Shown: one piece after another, positions 45,401 to 57,790 of the stretch
Numbering within the stretch: position 1 is the first letter of the stretch
Layout of the letters: every line of letters starts with the position of its first letter
From: Rapana venosa
Lineage: Eukaryota; Mollusca; Gastropoda; Neogastropoda; Muricidae
DNA length: 64,000 nucleotides
Direction of reading: 5' to 3'
Assembly: GCA_028751875.1 (NCBI GenBank)
Contig: CM054155.1
Location: 54,565,018-54,629,017, forward strand
The notes under the pieces: generated by a model
The model's input: only the letters and a program-made list of their open reading frames with translations
Told to the model about the DNA's origin: nothing
The model's database searches: none
Translations under genes and position numbers: made by a program

Positions 45401-46230
45401 AGAATCAGAGGAAGAGGACGAAGGCGATGGTGGATATGCGGCTAGCCGAAGAACAGACAAGAGTTTGGATGGTGAATCAAGAGTAGAAGATGGTGAAAGA
45501 ACTGTGCTAATCAGGGGATTCGGGTTTTTGAAACACATCATGATATACATCATCATCATCAGAACAAAAAACATTATCAGAGTCACAAACAACAGAACAG
45601 TGAACAGCTGAAGGTGGGGGGGGGGGGGGGGGGGGTGGACGGCAACATGGGGAAGAAGCGTTGTCAGGGGTAACAGAAGTGACGTCAGAGGTGAGGGGAA
45701 GACAGGAGAGGGAAGCCCACCACTGGCGATGACGTCGGCCTGCCCGTGTTCCCTGTCTGGTTTTGCAGGGATGAATGCCTAAGTGTGTTATATGCTGCTT
45801 AATATCAGGAGCAAGCGTGTACTGTTTTTGACAAAACTCAGGTGTGAACATAGCTCTAAGGGTTGGGGCTCTCACTGCCATGGTAGCAGAACAACACACA
45901 CTAGACTTGATTGATGGGGGTGGTGTCAGTTCGTGAATCACGTGCAATTTGTTGAACGGCAGTAGGGTCAGATTAAAATGGGTCACAAAGACCAGCACAG
46001 TCGGGTAAACACAATTCATAAGTCGAATCGAAATTTTGAACAATTCAAACAAAGATGAAAATTATAAATCGAAATATCCCCAAAAAGTAATAATAACAAG
46101 GAAAAATGTTCTGACCAAATAACTCGGGTAAAAACAGGAAAAAAGAAGATGTAAAAAATTCTGGAAAGGAACAGAAAAACACCAAAATTCCAGCACTCAA
46201 ACACAGACCCCCCAAAACCTGCTCCCGCCC
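42477..46230 (-). mobile_element. CR1-like LINE L, near full length, inserted in element M
   Basis: About 3.75 kb on the minus strand. The 5' part carries the N-terminal segment FTPEFCQKQYTLAPDIKQH and LGIHPCKTRQGTRAGRR (about 45,750-45,860). EN follows with KADYISDFISEKNIDLTFLT and ETWLKPHGHEPK (about 45,200-45,300), GGxxxFF-type remnants, LGDFNFHFD (about 44,874-44,902) and SGHILDILIAK. RT carries MECGVPQGSVLGPVLFTLYT (about 43,770) and the catalytic box as FYAEDTQLH (about 43,650), so YADD has become YAED. The C-terminus TVGRRSFSVSGPF lies near 42,930. The 3' UTR holds a CA-rich tract (42,630-42,760) and ends TGGAATTTATATAGCGCTG with a (TAA)n tail at 42,477-42,503. Several frameshifts and a run of about 20 G at 45,616 occur. 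It is inactive. Confidence 0.88.
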
Positions 46231-49200
46231 GGCGAAAAGGGCCAGAAAAATTTTTTTCCGGGCACAGATATTACAAAATGGGGGCCCTGCAGAAAAAAAT
46301 TCTATGAAATAAAATTTAAATAGCCCAAATTTTTTTTCAAAAGGCACACACACACACACTCACACAGGTCGTATATTTTTAAAGCGGGGTGATGGGAAAA
46401 GGGGTTTTAGTGAAAGGGTGGAAAAATTTCTGATAGAAACAAGGGGGGGAAAAATTTTTGGGTTTTTGAAAAAAAAATGTCTTGGGGGCGGGGTTTTTAA
46501 AAAGGGGTCAAAATAGGTTTCGGGCCAACAGAGAGGGGACCCAATTCCAAGTCGTTGGACCCGAAAATTAGAGAGGCGGCCAAAGTGGTTTGGTTGAACC
46601 CTAGGTATTTGGGCAAAAGGTTTTCTGAAGCAGAGTGGAGAGAAGGGAAAGGGTGTACGGGTTTAAAAGACATTCACAGAGGTGGGGGGTTGCATTTTTT
46701 GTGGAGAATTTTGTAACAGGGGGTACTAAATCTTAAAATTTTTAACTCTCTTGGAAGGCAGCCAGTGGAGGGGGAAATCGCAAGAGGGGGGTTTATGTGC
46801 CCCAAAATTTTTTTCTTTCGAGAACAGTCGAGCGGGGGAGTTTTGAAAACGTTAAAGGGGAGCGGTATATGATCCCTCCCAGACCAGAAAAAAGAGAATT
46901 GCAATAGTCCAGAGTGAAGAATGAAAAGAAGTGAAATTTTGGGGCTGTTCCCTCGGTGGACAAAACTTTCGAATTGCATAATACGCCGAAAATTGAAGTA
47001 GCAGGTGGACGGGTTTGGGTGTTTAAATTTTTTTCCCATAGAGAGTTGTTTTTCCGTTTAAGGGACACCAAAAAACACTTCAAAGCAGGGGGAAAAGGAA
47101 CTGATGTTTTCCCCGATTTCTTTTTGAACCCTTTTGTAATGGAAGAGAGTTTTTTGTTTGGCCCCCTCCCAAGAATGGCTTCGGTTTTATCTGCATTTAG
47201 CTGAAAATTTGTTCTGTGTCATCCAGTTTTAAAATTCTTAAAAAGCAGGGGGCCAAAATTTGTCAGGTTTAAAGGGCCCGATTTCGGGGTTTTAACATGC
47301 TTTAAATCTAAAGAGTCATCTGTGTAAAAAATTATGGTTAAATTTGATGACGGTTTTTTATTTGTGACAGTGGGGGGAAATGAAAAAGAGTGAAAAGAAC
47401 AGGGAAGAAAATACCCCTGTGGAACCCCGCATTCCATTTTGGGGGCCCCAGGAAATTTTTGGAATCGGGTTTTACTAAACTGTCTGGAATTGGCCATAAG
47501 GTATAAATTTAAAAACCCCAGGTGAGGGTTTGTCCCAGTAATCCCAAATTTTTTTTTTTAAGCCGGGAGGAAGAATTGAGTGGTTATAGAATCGAAGGCT
47601 GCTGATAAGGGGGTAGAGTGAAAAGGGGGGTTTTTCCCGGGGGTCGGGAAAGCGAGTAGAAGAAATTTTTAAAGTGTGTACAAAGGGTGGTTTCAGTGCT
47701 TTTGGTTGCGCGATGGGCAGACTGAAATTAAGGAAGAAGATTGTTGGAGAGGGGGTTTGGTTGTTGACTGTTTCAAAAATTACTTTTTAAAGGGGGATTT
47801 TAAGAAATTAAAAGGTAATTTGGAAACAGGTTTTATAATTCTTCAAAATGTTGGGGGTCAAGGTCTTGCTTTTGGAGTAGGGGTTTGATATAGTATTTTT
47901 GAGAGCTGATGGAACATTTCCTGAAAAAAAGAGATGAGTTTACTAATTTTTTTTTTTTGGTAGGGGGATAAGTTGTTGGAAAGGCCTTTAAAAGAGAAGC
48001 CGGTTTTGAAAAAAATCAAGGGAATTTTGCCCTTTTTTCCAAAATTTGTTAGGGATTTTTTCCCAGGGAAAAAAAAAATTTTGGGGAAAGGAAGTTCCAG
48101 TTTGGAGGAAATTTTTTTGGGGTTTTTCCAGAAAAAAAGTAAAAAAAGGGGGAAAAGGAAAGGTTCAAGATTGGAGGGAAGGAAAGGGGGGGGTTTTTCC
48201 GAAAGAAATTTTTGATTTTTTTAGGGAAAGAGTTTTTTTTAACCTTTTTGGTTTCGGAATTTGGGAAAGTTTTTTGGGTTTTTTCAAAAGGGTTTAATGG
48301 ATTTAACGGGGGAACTTACTTGGCGAAAAGGGGGGGCTGCTTTAATTTCATTTTTTGGTTTTTGATTTTGGGGGGGGTTGGGGGGTTGGGGTGGTTTGGT
48401 TGGGGGGGGGGGGTTGGGGGGGTTTGGGGGGGGGTTTGGGGGGGTTTGGTGGGGGTTTGGGGGTTGGTTGGGGGGAAAAATTTGGGGTGGGGGGTTTTGG
48501 GGTTATTTTTTGCAGGGGGTTTGTTTTAGCCGTTCAGCAGCTTTTTTAAAGAAAAATTTTTTAATATCTATGGCCCCTTGAGGTTGTGACAGGTAATATT
48601 TTTTCTTTCTGATAGGCTTTGCAATTTTTGGGAAAAAAAAAAAACAGCGGAATGATCAGAAAGTAGTTTTTCAGAAATTTAAGATCCCGATGGGGATAAA
48701 TTTTGGGAAAAATCATTAATTAGCCAGTTTAAAATATGCCCTAAATCTGTGGGTTGCTTTTTTTAACCCCTGAGAAAGAAAATTTGGTTTGACAAAGAGG
48801 GGGAAAAAGGGACTTTTTTAAATCAAAAAAAGACGGGGTTTAAAAAAGGGAAGTTAAAGTTACGGGAAAAAATTTGAGCTGTCTGGGGAGAGGCTGAAGG
48901 ATCCGGGAAAGGGTGGCTTAAACTCTTGATGGAAAAATGGAAGATGTCAGTTTTAATTTTTTACGGCTTGGGGGGTGGGGTAAAGAAAAAGCAAAAAATT
49001 TAATAGAGGGGCCCAGGGTTTTGAAGTTGATTTCACTAGCTTCGGAAAGTTTTTCGGTAAAAAAAGGGAAAAGGGGAAGTGACAGAAAAAGACCCAGGGT
49101 TGGTTTTTAAAATTTTTATAAAAAGGGCAATGCCACCTCCACGGGGGGGTTTCCCGGAAGGAAAGAGTTTTAAAACCAGGGGGGTGTCGGGTTTTTTTTT

Positions 49201-49485
49201 TTTTGGTTTCATGACCGTGTGGTTTTCCCGGGTTTCTGTAAAAAAAATGTTAATAAATTGTTTTTTTCCCAAGAAAAAATCAAAAAGGATCACTTTACCT
49301 TAGGGGGCAGAAAATTTTTGCCCCTTTTTTTTTTGAAAAAAGGGAACATGTAAAAGGATTTTAAAAGGAGGCAGGGGGTTTTAAAATTTAAATGGGGGAA
49401 TTGGGTTTAACTGTCATGGAAGAGGTGAAGGCGTTGGTAAAGATGTGGAGAGGGGGAAAGCAGAAAAAAGTAGGATAGTTTTTTC
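46231..49485 (-). mobile_element. CR1-like LINE M, EN-RT body (poor-quality sequence)
   Basis: Parallel in layout to element L. The 3' UTR block with (CA)n is at about 46,262-46,400. The RT C-terminus is at 46,700-47,090. KMECGVPQG and a catalytic box reading FYTDDSLDL appear at about 47,330-47,440. EN fragments FFTETRENHTVM, DTPLVLKLFPSGKPPRGGGI and ALFIK lie at 49,080-49,260. Compared with L, many positions here are replaced by neighbouring bases to give runs such as GGGGTTTTTAAAAAGGGG, and 48,360-48,500 is almost only G and T where L has ordinary sequence. The frame damage is therefore probably partly technical. The 5' end lies near 49,485, where element E resumes. Confidence 0.75.
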
Positions 49486-50455
49486 CCCCCTCTACTTAAA
49501 AGGGGATCTATTGCTAAAAAGCTCTTAAGGTAATAAACAATTTTAGGGGAAAAGGGCCCAAATTTGTCTTCAACTTATTTAAATAACTTTGCTTTCCCAA
49601 ACCTTGATCATAGTTTTATTTAGTAAAAAAAAACGTTGCAAAAAAAAAAAAAAAACCGTGAAAATTTGGGTTTTTTAAATATGGGGTTTTAGTTAAAATA
49701 AATTTTTATAGCAGATCTACCCCCAGCTAAAAGCCCGCTTATTTTGGTTGAAAATTTTTTTTTTTTCGGGCAATATATAAAAACCCTTCCAAAAAACTTT
49801 CTTAAAGAGCTTACCAGTATTTTAGATCAATGCTATGGGCCGGTAAAAAGGCTTTTTATCGTCTTGGGTTTTCCTTGCTTGTGGTTGGGTACCACAAGGG
49901 ACTGTTTCCATTGTATGGTAATAAACACCCTAAACCCACGCTTTTAAAAAAAAATTATGAATTTTAAGGGTTTTCTGGAAAGTTTTTGATCCAACTTTGG
50001 GGAAATCGCATCAGCTCCAACAGATTTTTTCCTTCTAAAAAGTGATAAAAATTGCATCTCTTACTTCCTGGAGTTTTTTTTGGGGAGCTTGATATAAAGA
50101 GTGGTATCAGGCACTGTGTCTTTTTATTCTTTTGTTGACTTTTTTTTTTGTTTTCTGAATGCTCTGCCTCCGATAGACCCCCCTTTTACAAAAGGTATTT
50201 GAAAACATTGTGGCAAATCCTCACCTTTTTTTCTGCCTAGAGGGAAATCTATGTTTTAAAATTAATTTGGCCCAAATGGCAAGGTAAAACCTTTTTTCAT
50301 TTCTTTAAAATTTTTTTCCATACTTTCTGAATGTCTTTATAAATTTAAAAATTTCATTCTACAAAAAAGGACCAATACTGTTTTTAACGTGCTAGGGACC
50401 ATTTTAACTGTAGTTTTTTAGCCTTTTTTTTCTGCTCATCAGGGTTTTAATTTTG
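49486..50455 (-). mobile_element. RNase H-bearing LINE E, RT N-terminal part
   Basis: Minus-strand frames give KSVGADAISPKLDQKL (about 50,010), TMETVPCGTQPQARKTQDDK and YRPIALI (about 49,830-49,910), GKLFKKVFWKGFYILPEKKK (about 49,770) and an SNRSPF-like piece near 49,510. These are the RT segments that should precede the GLPQGS/YADD part found at 42,196-42,336. Together they indicate one RT split by the M+L insertion. The sequence is noisy. Confidence 0.55.
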
Positions 50456-50850
50456 GGGGGTTTTTGTTTTTGTTTGTTTTGTTTAATGTTTTTTTTCATT
50501 TACATGGTGATTTAGACACACCCCCCATTCAAACCAAAGAAACCAAATTTTTTCCCAACCCCCTCTCTCTATCCTCTCCTCTCTCTCTCTCTCTCTCCCC
50601 TTCTTCTCCCCCTTCTCTCTCCTCTTCTTTTTCTCTCCCCCTCTCTTTTTCTTTTTCCTTACACACCCAAAACCCACCCCAAAACACACACACACACATA
50701 AAATATATATATTTTTTAATAATTTTATTTTTAAATATATATATATATATAAATAAAATTATTTTATAAAATATAATATAAACAAAATTTATAATAAGGG
50801 TCTTACAGGTGAAGAAATATATGACTTCAGCACTGTTTTATGAATTGCGG
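50456..50850. repeat. (CT)n, (CA)n and (TA)n low-complexity cluster
   Basis: A CTCTCTCTCTCTC-rich tract (50,562-50,645), a short (CA)n (50,684-50,697) and an AT-rich stretch with ATATATATATATATA (50,735-50,750). Nothing genic. It may be the decayed tail region of element N. Confidence 0.75.
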
Positions 50851-53800
50851 AAAATCATATAAAACTTCTTGACTAGTGTATTTTTCTTATGAAAAATTAA
50901 AAAACCCTTTTTTTTTTTAAATACAGGCCCAAAAAGAATAGGAAATCAAACAAAATTTTGGGGGATTAAAAGGGGGAAAGATGAAAACTTGTTATTTTTT
51001 TAAATTATTTAGTTTTCCCTTTGCATTTAAACTTAGTTTATTTTAGAATTTGTTTTTTTTCGGGGAAAGGGAAAAACTGTGTAATGTTTTTTCAAAATTT
51101 CTTTGAATGCATGAAATTCTTTAACTTAGAATAAAATTTCAAAAGAGGACAAGGCAGACAGAAGCTAGCACTTCAGTGCTTTTTTCAAGGCACCTTGTTT
51201 TCCCAAATTAATAAAACCATTCATTCGAATAAATTCCACAATGAAAGGGGATCCAGCAAAAAAGTTTTGTGATCCCTCTGCTTCCCAATAAAATTGTTTT
51301 GGAAAATTTAATCTAAAAAACAATATCATTCCTTATTTTAACCCCCCATGTCTTTAATGCCATTAACACTGTTTTTGAGTCAACGCAAAACAGAATTTGG
51401 CAAACATCAAAAAGAAAGAATCAGATTTTTTTTTTAAAATCAAAAACCATAAAGATTGCAAAATAATTTAGAAGTAAAAAAAGAAAAATGCTCCCCCTAA
51501 ATGAAATATTTTTTTTTTTTTAAAATCGGGAAAACACATATCGCCCCACTTTTGCGGGGTTTCTAATTTAAAAATATCCCGTATACATTTTTTAAATGAT
51601 TCGAATAATTCTTTTTTAAGTGACTTTTTCTCAAGGGTGAGAAAAATTTTTTATCTTCATTTTTTTTAATTTCCGTGTTGTCAATGTCAAATTTTTTTTG
51701 GGAAAAAAGTTCCCAAGGGGAAAATTGGGGAAAAAAAACTTTTAAAATTTGGGAAATTTTTGATAAATTTTAGTCATTTTTTTTTTATAAATGTGTCTGT
51801 ATTTAATTTTTTTTTTGGGTGCAGAATTTAAAAAATTGCGTGCTCGTTTTTTAGAAACAGTGTCTTATTCATAAATATTTCCCCTTTTACTGAATTTGGA
51901 AATTGAAAGGGACCCACGAACAGTAAAGGGGGGCTTTTTTAAAGGGGGATTTAGCGGTTTTTTTGGGATGAGCCGGCACGCCAAGAGCTATCTTTACTGC
52001 TTTACTACTAGACTTTGGGGAATTTTTTTTAAAGGGGTTTAAACCCGCACCAAAAAAAGTAAACTTCTTTGTCCTTTAAATTAATTTTGGGAAAAATAAA
52101 CCCAAAGGGCATAGCCAGATGTTTCAAGTTGAGTGTCTTGACTCCATGCCTGAGAACTTATTATTTTTTAAGAAAATTAAGTCTTTTCCCCCGGCCCTTT
52201 AGTTTTTCATTTTGTTGATGTGCATCCCTTTCCCGTTAAACTTTTCCCAGTTTAAAAAAACACCTAAAAATTTGAAAATCTTGTTTGTATTTAAGCACCC
52301 TTCCCTTTTAATTTCAGGGTTGGTAAATTTTTTAAGGATTTCCCCCGTTTTTTAAAAAGCACAAAAACCCGTTTTTTCTGCCCAAAAATTCTAATCATTT
52401 TTTTCTTTTAACTACAGAATTTTTCTAATTTTCCTTATATTTTTTTTCAAAAATAATTGATCACTCTCTTTTTTTGTGTTTCTTTTCCCCCCTGACGATT
52501 CAAACCAAATGAAAAACCTCGCATCTGAACAAAATTGGAAAATTGTTGACAAAGAGCTAAGGAGATCATGTCAAAATAGAAAACAAATGGGGGAAAATAT
52601 TAACCCTGGGTATACCCCAAATTTTATAGCTTTTTAAAGGGTGAGTACACGATTTTAATTTAGGGGCCCAAAATTTATCTATCTACAAAAAAAATTTTTT
52701 AAATATTTTTATAATATGCCCTTAATACCCAATTTTTATTTTAATTTTTGAAAGCAATTTTAAACATGTTTTTAAACTTCTTTTCTTTTGGTTTGTTTTT
52801 CCCTTTTTTAGTCTAACACCAAATTTTTTATTTTGGGCCTTTTTCATTTTTGGGTTTTTGTTTTAAATCGTGGTTTAGGGAAAGGGACATTTCCTTTTCC
52901 AAACGTGGGTTTTTTTTGGGATTTTTCCCTTATTCTTTTCACAAAAAATGAAACAAAAAGCTTATGTATATTTTTTTCCAATTTCTTTACCCAAAATGGG
53001 GAAGTAAGGCAAAATTTGGCCCGTAAACTATCTTTTTGATAAACCGCAGTTTTTCCTTTCTTCAGGATTTGGGGGTAAAAATTTAACGCCTCCAGATTTT
53101 TAAAGGGAAAAGTGCCAAATTTTTTCCAACGTTCTGGAAAAAATTTAAAAAAAGGGAGCCTTTTTCCCTTTGAGAGGGCATATGGGCCGGGATTTGATAA
53201 GAAAATTAACCTTTATAAACCCAAAAGCCTCGTGTTAAAGGATAAAAACCAAAGTTTCACTAAATTCATCATATTGAATTTGGGGGTTTATTTAATTTAA
53301 ACAGCATTTTTTCGACCCAAAATTTTTTATTTATTTGCTTTTTCTAAATTTTGGGGATTTGGGTTGTAATTTTTAAAGATGAAAAATATTTTGAAAACAT
53401 TGTTAAAAAATGCTTCTGCTTTTTCAATTAAAGCTTGGAAAAATCTTAAATTTTTTTCAAAAATTTTATTGGAAAATGTTGGAAGGTTTTAAATCCATTT
53501 TTTTTTTTAACTTTTTTCCAAACTTTATGTAAGTTTCCCTTTGGGTTCTGAACTTCCTTTTTTCAGAAAATTTTGTCCAATACTTTTTTTTGCCCGGCAA
53601 TTTTTTTTTTACATTGAGTTTTAGCATACTTTTTTACAAATAAAGTTTTCTTTTTGATTGATCTTTTAACCTTTTTTTCAATCCTTCTTTTTTTTGGTTT
53701 ACTGCCCTCCTCCCCCATGTTTAGGGCCACCATCTATTGCCCGAAAAGCTTTCCCCTTCTGTTTTCTTTTTGTTTGGGAATGGAAAACTCGTGCATGTAT

Positions 53801-54760
53801 TTGCTTTGCCCCCAAAAAATTTGGGTATAACTTACCTAAATCTCCTCTTCAAAACGTTTCAATATCATACCTTGGGAAAAAAGAAAATGAAAAGAACCCA
53901 GTCCCGCCAAATTTTTATCAAAATTTTGGAATTTTTTCCTCAATTTTGTGTTAGGTCTGATGTTTTCAAAAGGGCCCCCAAAAGTTAAAGTAAAAGGACA
54001 ATTGGGCACTTTTAAACAATTTCCCCTTCCAGATTTAATCGCAAATTTATAGCTAAAAACCCGGAATATTAATTTTTAAAAACAATAGCAATTGGGTTTT
54101 TGACTAGAAACATCAGGAATTCTGGTTTTCCTTCCATAAATTTAAAAAGGTTTAAAAATTTGAATCCAATTTTAAAAATTTTACCAAACGGGTTTTCTGG
54201 TGGGAAAATGAAACACCCAGAATCCCAAAAAGGAGCATGAGAATTGAAATCGCCCAAAAAAATCCATTTTGTTTTGTGAAGTCCCGTGTTTTTAACATCA
54301 GTTTTTTTCTTTTTTTGGAAACCCTTTAGGTAAATTTTTAAAGGCTAAAATTTAAAATTTCCCTCCTTGTTAAATTTGACTGTCACCCCTACATGATATA
54401 TAACTGCTTTATGTTGCATAATAGGAGTAAAACCCCCGTTTATCAACTCTAAAAACCCTTTTTGACATATATGACAGATTTTTCTTTAGGGAAATTTTTT
54501 ATCACAGTTACACTGTGGTGGGGTAAAAAATAATTTGTTAATTTAGGCATTTTTTCTTTGTCCACATTTAGGGATTGAAGTGCTAATATTTTAGTAATTA
54601 TCTTTGGTTTAAAAAAAAATGTGTAAAACCCAAACAGTTGGTGGCTTTGCTGGGGGCATTCCCCTGCAAGGTTTTTCACCCCCAGAACATTGTAAAGAAT
54701 GACCAAGTTTTGGTGTGTTTTGGTTTTTTTTTCATGGTTAAAAAGAAAAAGTAATACACA
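50851..54760 (-). mobile_element. RNase H-bearing LINE N, EN-RT-RNase H (poor-quality sequence)
   Basis: A second member of the E family on the minus strand. EN is at 54,069-54,706 with KLTNYFLPHHSVTVIKNFPK and MGDFNSHAPFWDSG (about 54,216-54,257). Around 52,090-52,390 the sequence aligns by eye with the RT thumb region of element E (41,830-42,060), including the shared AAACACCTAAAAA block. RNase H appears at 51,310-51,410 as ILFCVDSKTVLMALKTW. Frames are broken every few tens of codons and homopolymer runs are abundant, so no intact ORF can be inferred. The 3' end may be the low-complexity cluster at 50.5-50.8 kb. Confidence 0.62.
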
Positions 54761-57000
54761 ATGTTTTCTGTCATTTGATTTTGGTTAATAATAAACGCCA
54801 AAACAAAAGAACAAATTTAAAAAAGCCTAATGGGGCAGTACCAGATCAAAGACAAATATTAAAAACAAAAGAAAAAGTCCAGTTTTTTGCAAAGAATAAG
54901 GCGGAATCAGCGGTTTGAATAAGACAAATGAAAATAGGTTTGTGAAAAAGGGGAAAAAAAAAACAAAACCCCAAAACCAAAAAAACCAAACCCAAAACCC
55001 CGGGTTAAAAAACATGGACTCCCCCTGAATGTGGGTCTGTTTTTTGCTGTGTGAAAATGTGGGCAGGCGATGAAGCTAAGGGATTTAAAAGGAGAATGCC
55101 ATGGAGGTGGTGGAGGATCAGCTCAGGGGCAAACGGTGATGAGGGCTGTCAGCCAAAGATTTCCGGTAAAAGAACGGTGGTGTTTTTGGCCCCGAAATCC
55201 CCCCCTCTCTGTCTTCTTGTTTTACCCCTTCCCAAAAAAAGTGGCATTTCCCCAAGGGTTTTGGGAAAAATTGCCAAACACCGTGATAATTTAAATGAAT
55301 GTCACTTGAAGGTGTTTGAATGGACGAAGTTCTCATGGCCAAGTGAAAAACGTTTTTGATGTTTTCATTCCCCGATTTTAGAGTATGCCCTGTGCGTTTT
55401 TTAGACCACCCCTCCTTTCTTTCCCGGAGTTTGGGTTTGACTGGGGTCGATCGCGGGATACAACATGAAGTCTTCGGGATTTTTCCGAACACCCTTTTCA
55501 GCCGCTTTCCATGGGTTTGCCCCAAAAGTCACAGGATCCTTCCCCTTTTTATTTTCGTTGATTTCCATATGCCCGCACGACACAGTCTGGGGGAGGGGTT
55601 CCCGTCCTGGTAGCTGCTTCCGCCCCCTTTCTTGAGGGGGTTGATAGTATAGGCCCTTTTTTTGATGCTATTTTGGGGCCGTTTTGACAGAGCTAATCCC
55701 TTTTTTTTTTTTTTTTGTTCATTGTGGAAGCGTAAGATGAGGATGCAGGAAAATCTGATCGGTTCCTTTTATCTGGGGAGGGGCCTGATTTTGTGTGGTG
55801 CATTGGTTGTTGTTTTTGGGTTCCCCAGCTGGGCGGGGGCCCCAGGGGTTAAAAAGCTCCCAAGTTTTAAAAATTTTAATTTGAATTTGAAGGCGATTTC
55901 CCCTTTTCCCCCATTTTTTTCATTTAGGGGAAATTTTTCCCTTTCCCCCCTTTTTAAAGTCCCTTTTTTTGAGTCTACTTTTGGGTTTTCTTCTGGTTTT
56001 GTTTTCTTTTTCTTTAACATCAACCCACCATGCTCTTACAAATGCCCAATTTTTCTTTTTTTGGGGGGTCAGTGATGCCTGGATTTGGTTTTTTACCGCA
56101 AAACAGCATTTAAAAGACAAAGGGGAAAACTTTTTGCTTTCTGTTTTTGTTATTATCTTTTTGCTTTGCAGTCTGCTTTCCTTTTTAAATTTACTAAAAG
56201 TTGGATTTTTTTGGGTTCTGTTTTTTCTTACCCTTTTTTTTCTAGATGTGGGAAAGCGTTCGCATAAATTAAATTTTCAAAATTTTTTGATCCAATTTTG
56301 GGAAATCAAATGCGACAGATGGGGGATGACGCCTTCAGTAAGTCGCAAGAGCCAAACCATTCAAGGGTTTGGGTGGGGCTGCGAGTGGCTGTCGCCTGGT
56401 TCATGGATTTGTCGCCCGTTTTTTCTTTTTGAGGCTTGAGCTGGTCTTTTTTCCCGGGTGTTTTTTGGCGCCGGAGAGGGCCAGTCGGCAATACAGCCCC
56501 CTGCTTTGGTTTTTGGTCATAGGACTGTTTTCATAAAATTTTTCCAAGGGGGAAAATCATTTTAATGGCCCCTTTTCCCCATTTGAAACCGGGAAATCCC
56601 CCTAGGGGGTTTTTTTGTGAAAAGTTTTTGCATTTAAAATTTTTTTTTTTAAAAGCTTTCCCCACAAGTGGTCCACCAAACATTTCCCTAAAAGTTTAAT
56701 AGGTTTTCCTGAATGACATCCCAGGAATGAAATATTGACATTGTAGTAAATTATTTTTGTCAAAATACATTTTAACTATGTCCCGAGTATCTTTTCCTCT
56801 CATTGTAAGAAGCAAGAATGCGTTTAAAAATTTTCCCAGTCAGCAGGCTTTAATTATATTTTGGAAAATTTTTTCCTTTGTAATATCCCCTTGACATAAA
56901 TTGGTTTTTAAAATAGGTAAATAAAAAAATACCTAGATATCTTTATGTGTTTTGACTAATCGCAATCAGGAACAAGTATTGGTGACACTAAAGTTAGATC
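54761..57000. other. Unresolved, homopolymer-rich sequence upstream of element N
   Basis: This would be the position of the 5' part or ORF1 of element N, but I cannot see a zinc knuckle or coiled coil. Long open frames occur on both strands (for example 55,118-55,525 minus and 55,662-56,439 plus), but they are made of F/K/P-rich translations of homopolymer runs. Confidence 0.3.
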
Positions 57001-57039
57001 TATTGGGTGAGCTCTGTGCTTGAGACATCAGGGAATTTT

Positions 57040-57545
57040 TGTGACCTGCCGCTATTCAATAAACTCATTCACTCAGTCAATCCAATGTCCCCAAAAGGGG
57101 GTAGGGGGGGGGGGGGGAAGGACATGAGAGAAGACGCAACAGAGATCTTTTTCCATGCTTCACATCCTGTGTGGGTAGTAGAAGGTGTTGCAGGGTTGGG
57201 CGGTCCAGTCTTTGATGTTGTCAACCCATGATTTCTTTTGGCGGCCTCTTCTTCTCTTGCCTTCACTTCCCTGCAAGATGGGTTTTTTCTAAGGTGTTTG
57301 TGTCCCTTTTGGTGTGACCAAACCATCAGTTTTCTCCTCTTATGGGGGAGAGCAAAGGTTCTGGGGGCCCACACGCTTTTTGATTTTTCTTTCAAAGTAG
57401 TTGTTGGTCTTGTGTTCTTTGTATGATATTTTGAGGATTCTTCGTGGGACTTGTTCTCGAATGCTTGGATTCTCCTCTCTAGCTCTGCTGACAGAGTCCA
57501 AGATTCACAGCCATATAAAGGATAAACACAGACAAGAATCAACCC
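57040..57545 (-). pseudogene. Non-LTR element O, RT C-terminal fragment
   Basis: The minus strand reads LYGCESWTLSAELERRIQAF, ENKSHEESSKYHTKN and, after shifts, KLMVWSHQKGHKHLRK, REEEAAKRNHGLTTSK and ISVASSLMSFP near the 3' end. This is the conserved YGCE-WTL ... ERRIQAFE ... tail of an APE-type non-LTR RT, similar in style to elements C, D and X but a different family. Upstream RT is absent. Confidence 0.75.
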
Positions 57546-57790
57546 CCGTTTTCTACAATAAAAAGTTTTCTGGTAACTAATATGCAGCCTTTATCCTAAA
57601 ATGGTGCATGTGCATTGAAATCTCCACCAATAACCATTTTTCGTTATCTTGGAGATTATGGATCCAAAACGTGTTTAAAATCGTTATGTCCTTTGAACAG
57701 TAAAAAGGGGTAAGCGAAAGATATTTGCCAACATAGGGAAGCCTTGGCACAGCAGATAGCTAGTGCATACATTTTTTCTTTGCTGTGCTT
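57546..57790 (-). pseudogene. Endonuclease fragment P of an E/N-type LINE
   Basis: At about 57,600-57,645 the minus strand reads MVIGGDFNAHAPF, stop, DKGC. This matches MGDFNSHAPFWDSG of element N, with the Trp turned into a stop. It is a short isolated EN piece adjacent to element O. Confidence 0.6.

Noticed and set aside
48360..48500. Large G-quadruplex-forming tract (runs of G separated by TT)
   Set aside because: The related LINE copy at 44-45 kb has ordinary sequence at the same place, and the surroundings show homopolymer artefacts, so it is probably not real DNA sequence.
55118..56439. Several open frames of 100-156 codons on both strands
   Set aside because: They are F/K/P/G-rich translations of homopolymer runs, overlap on both strands and have no domain.
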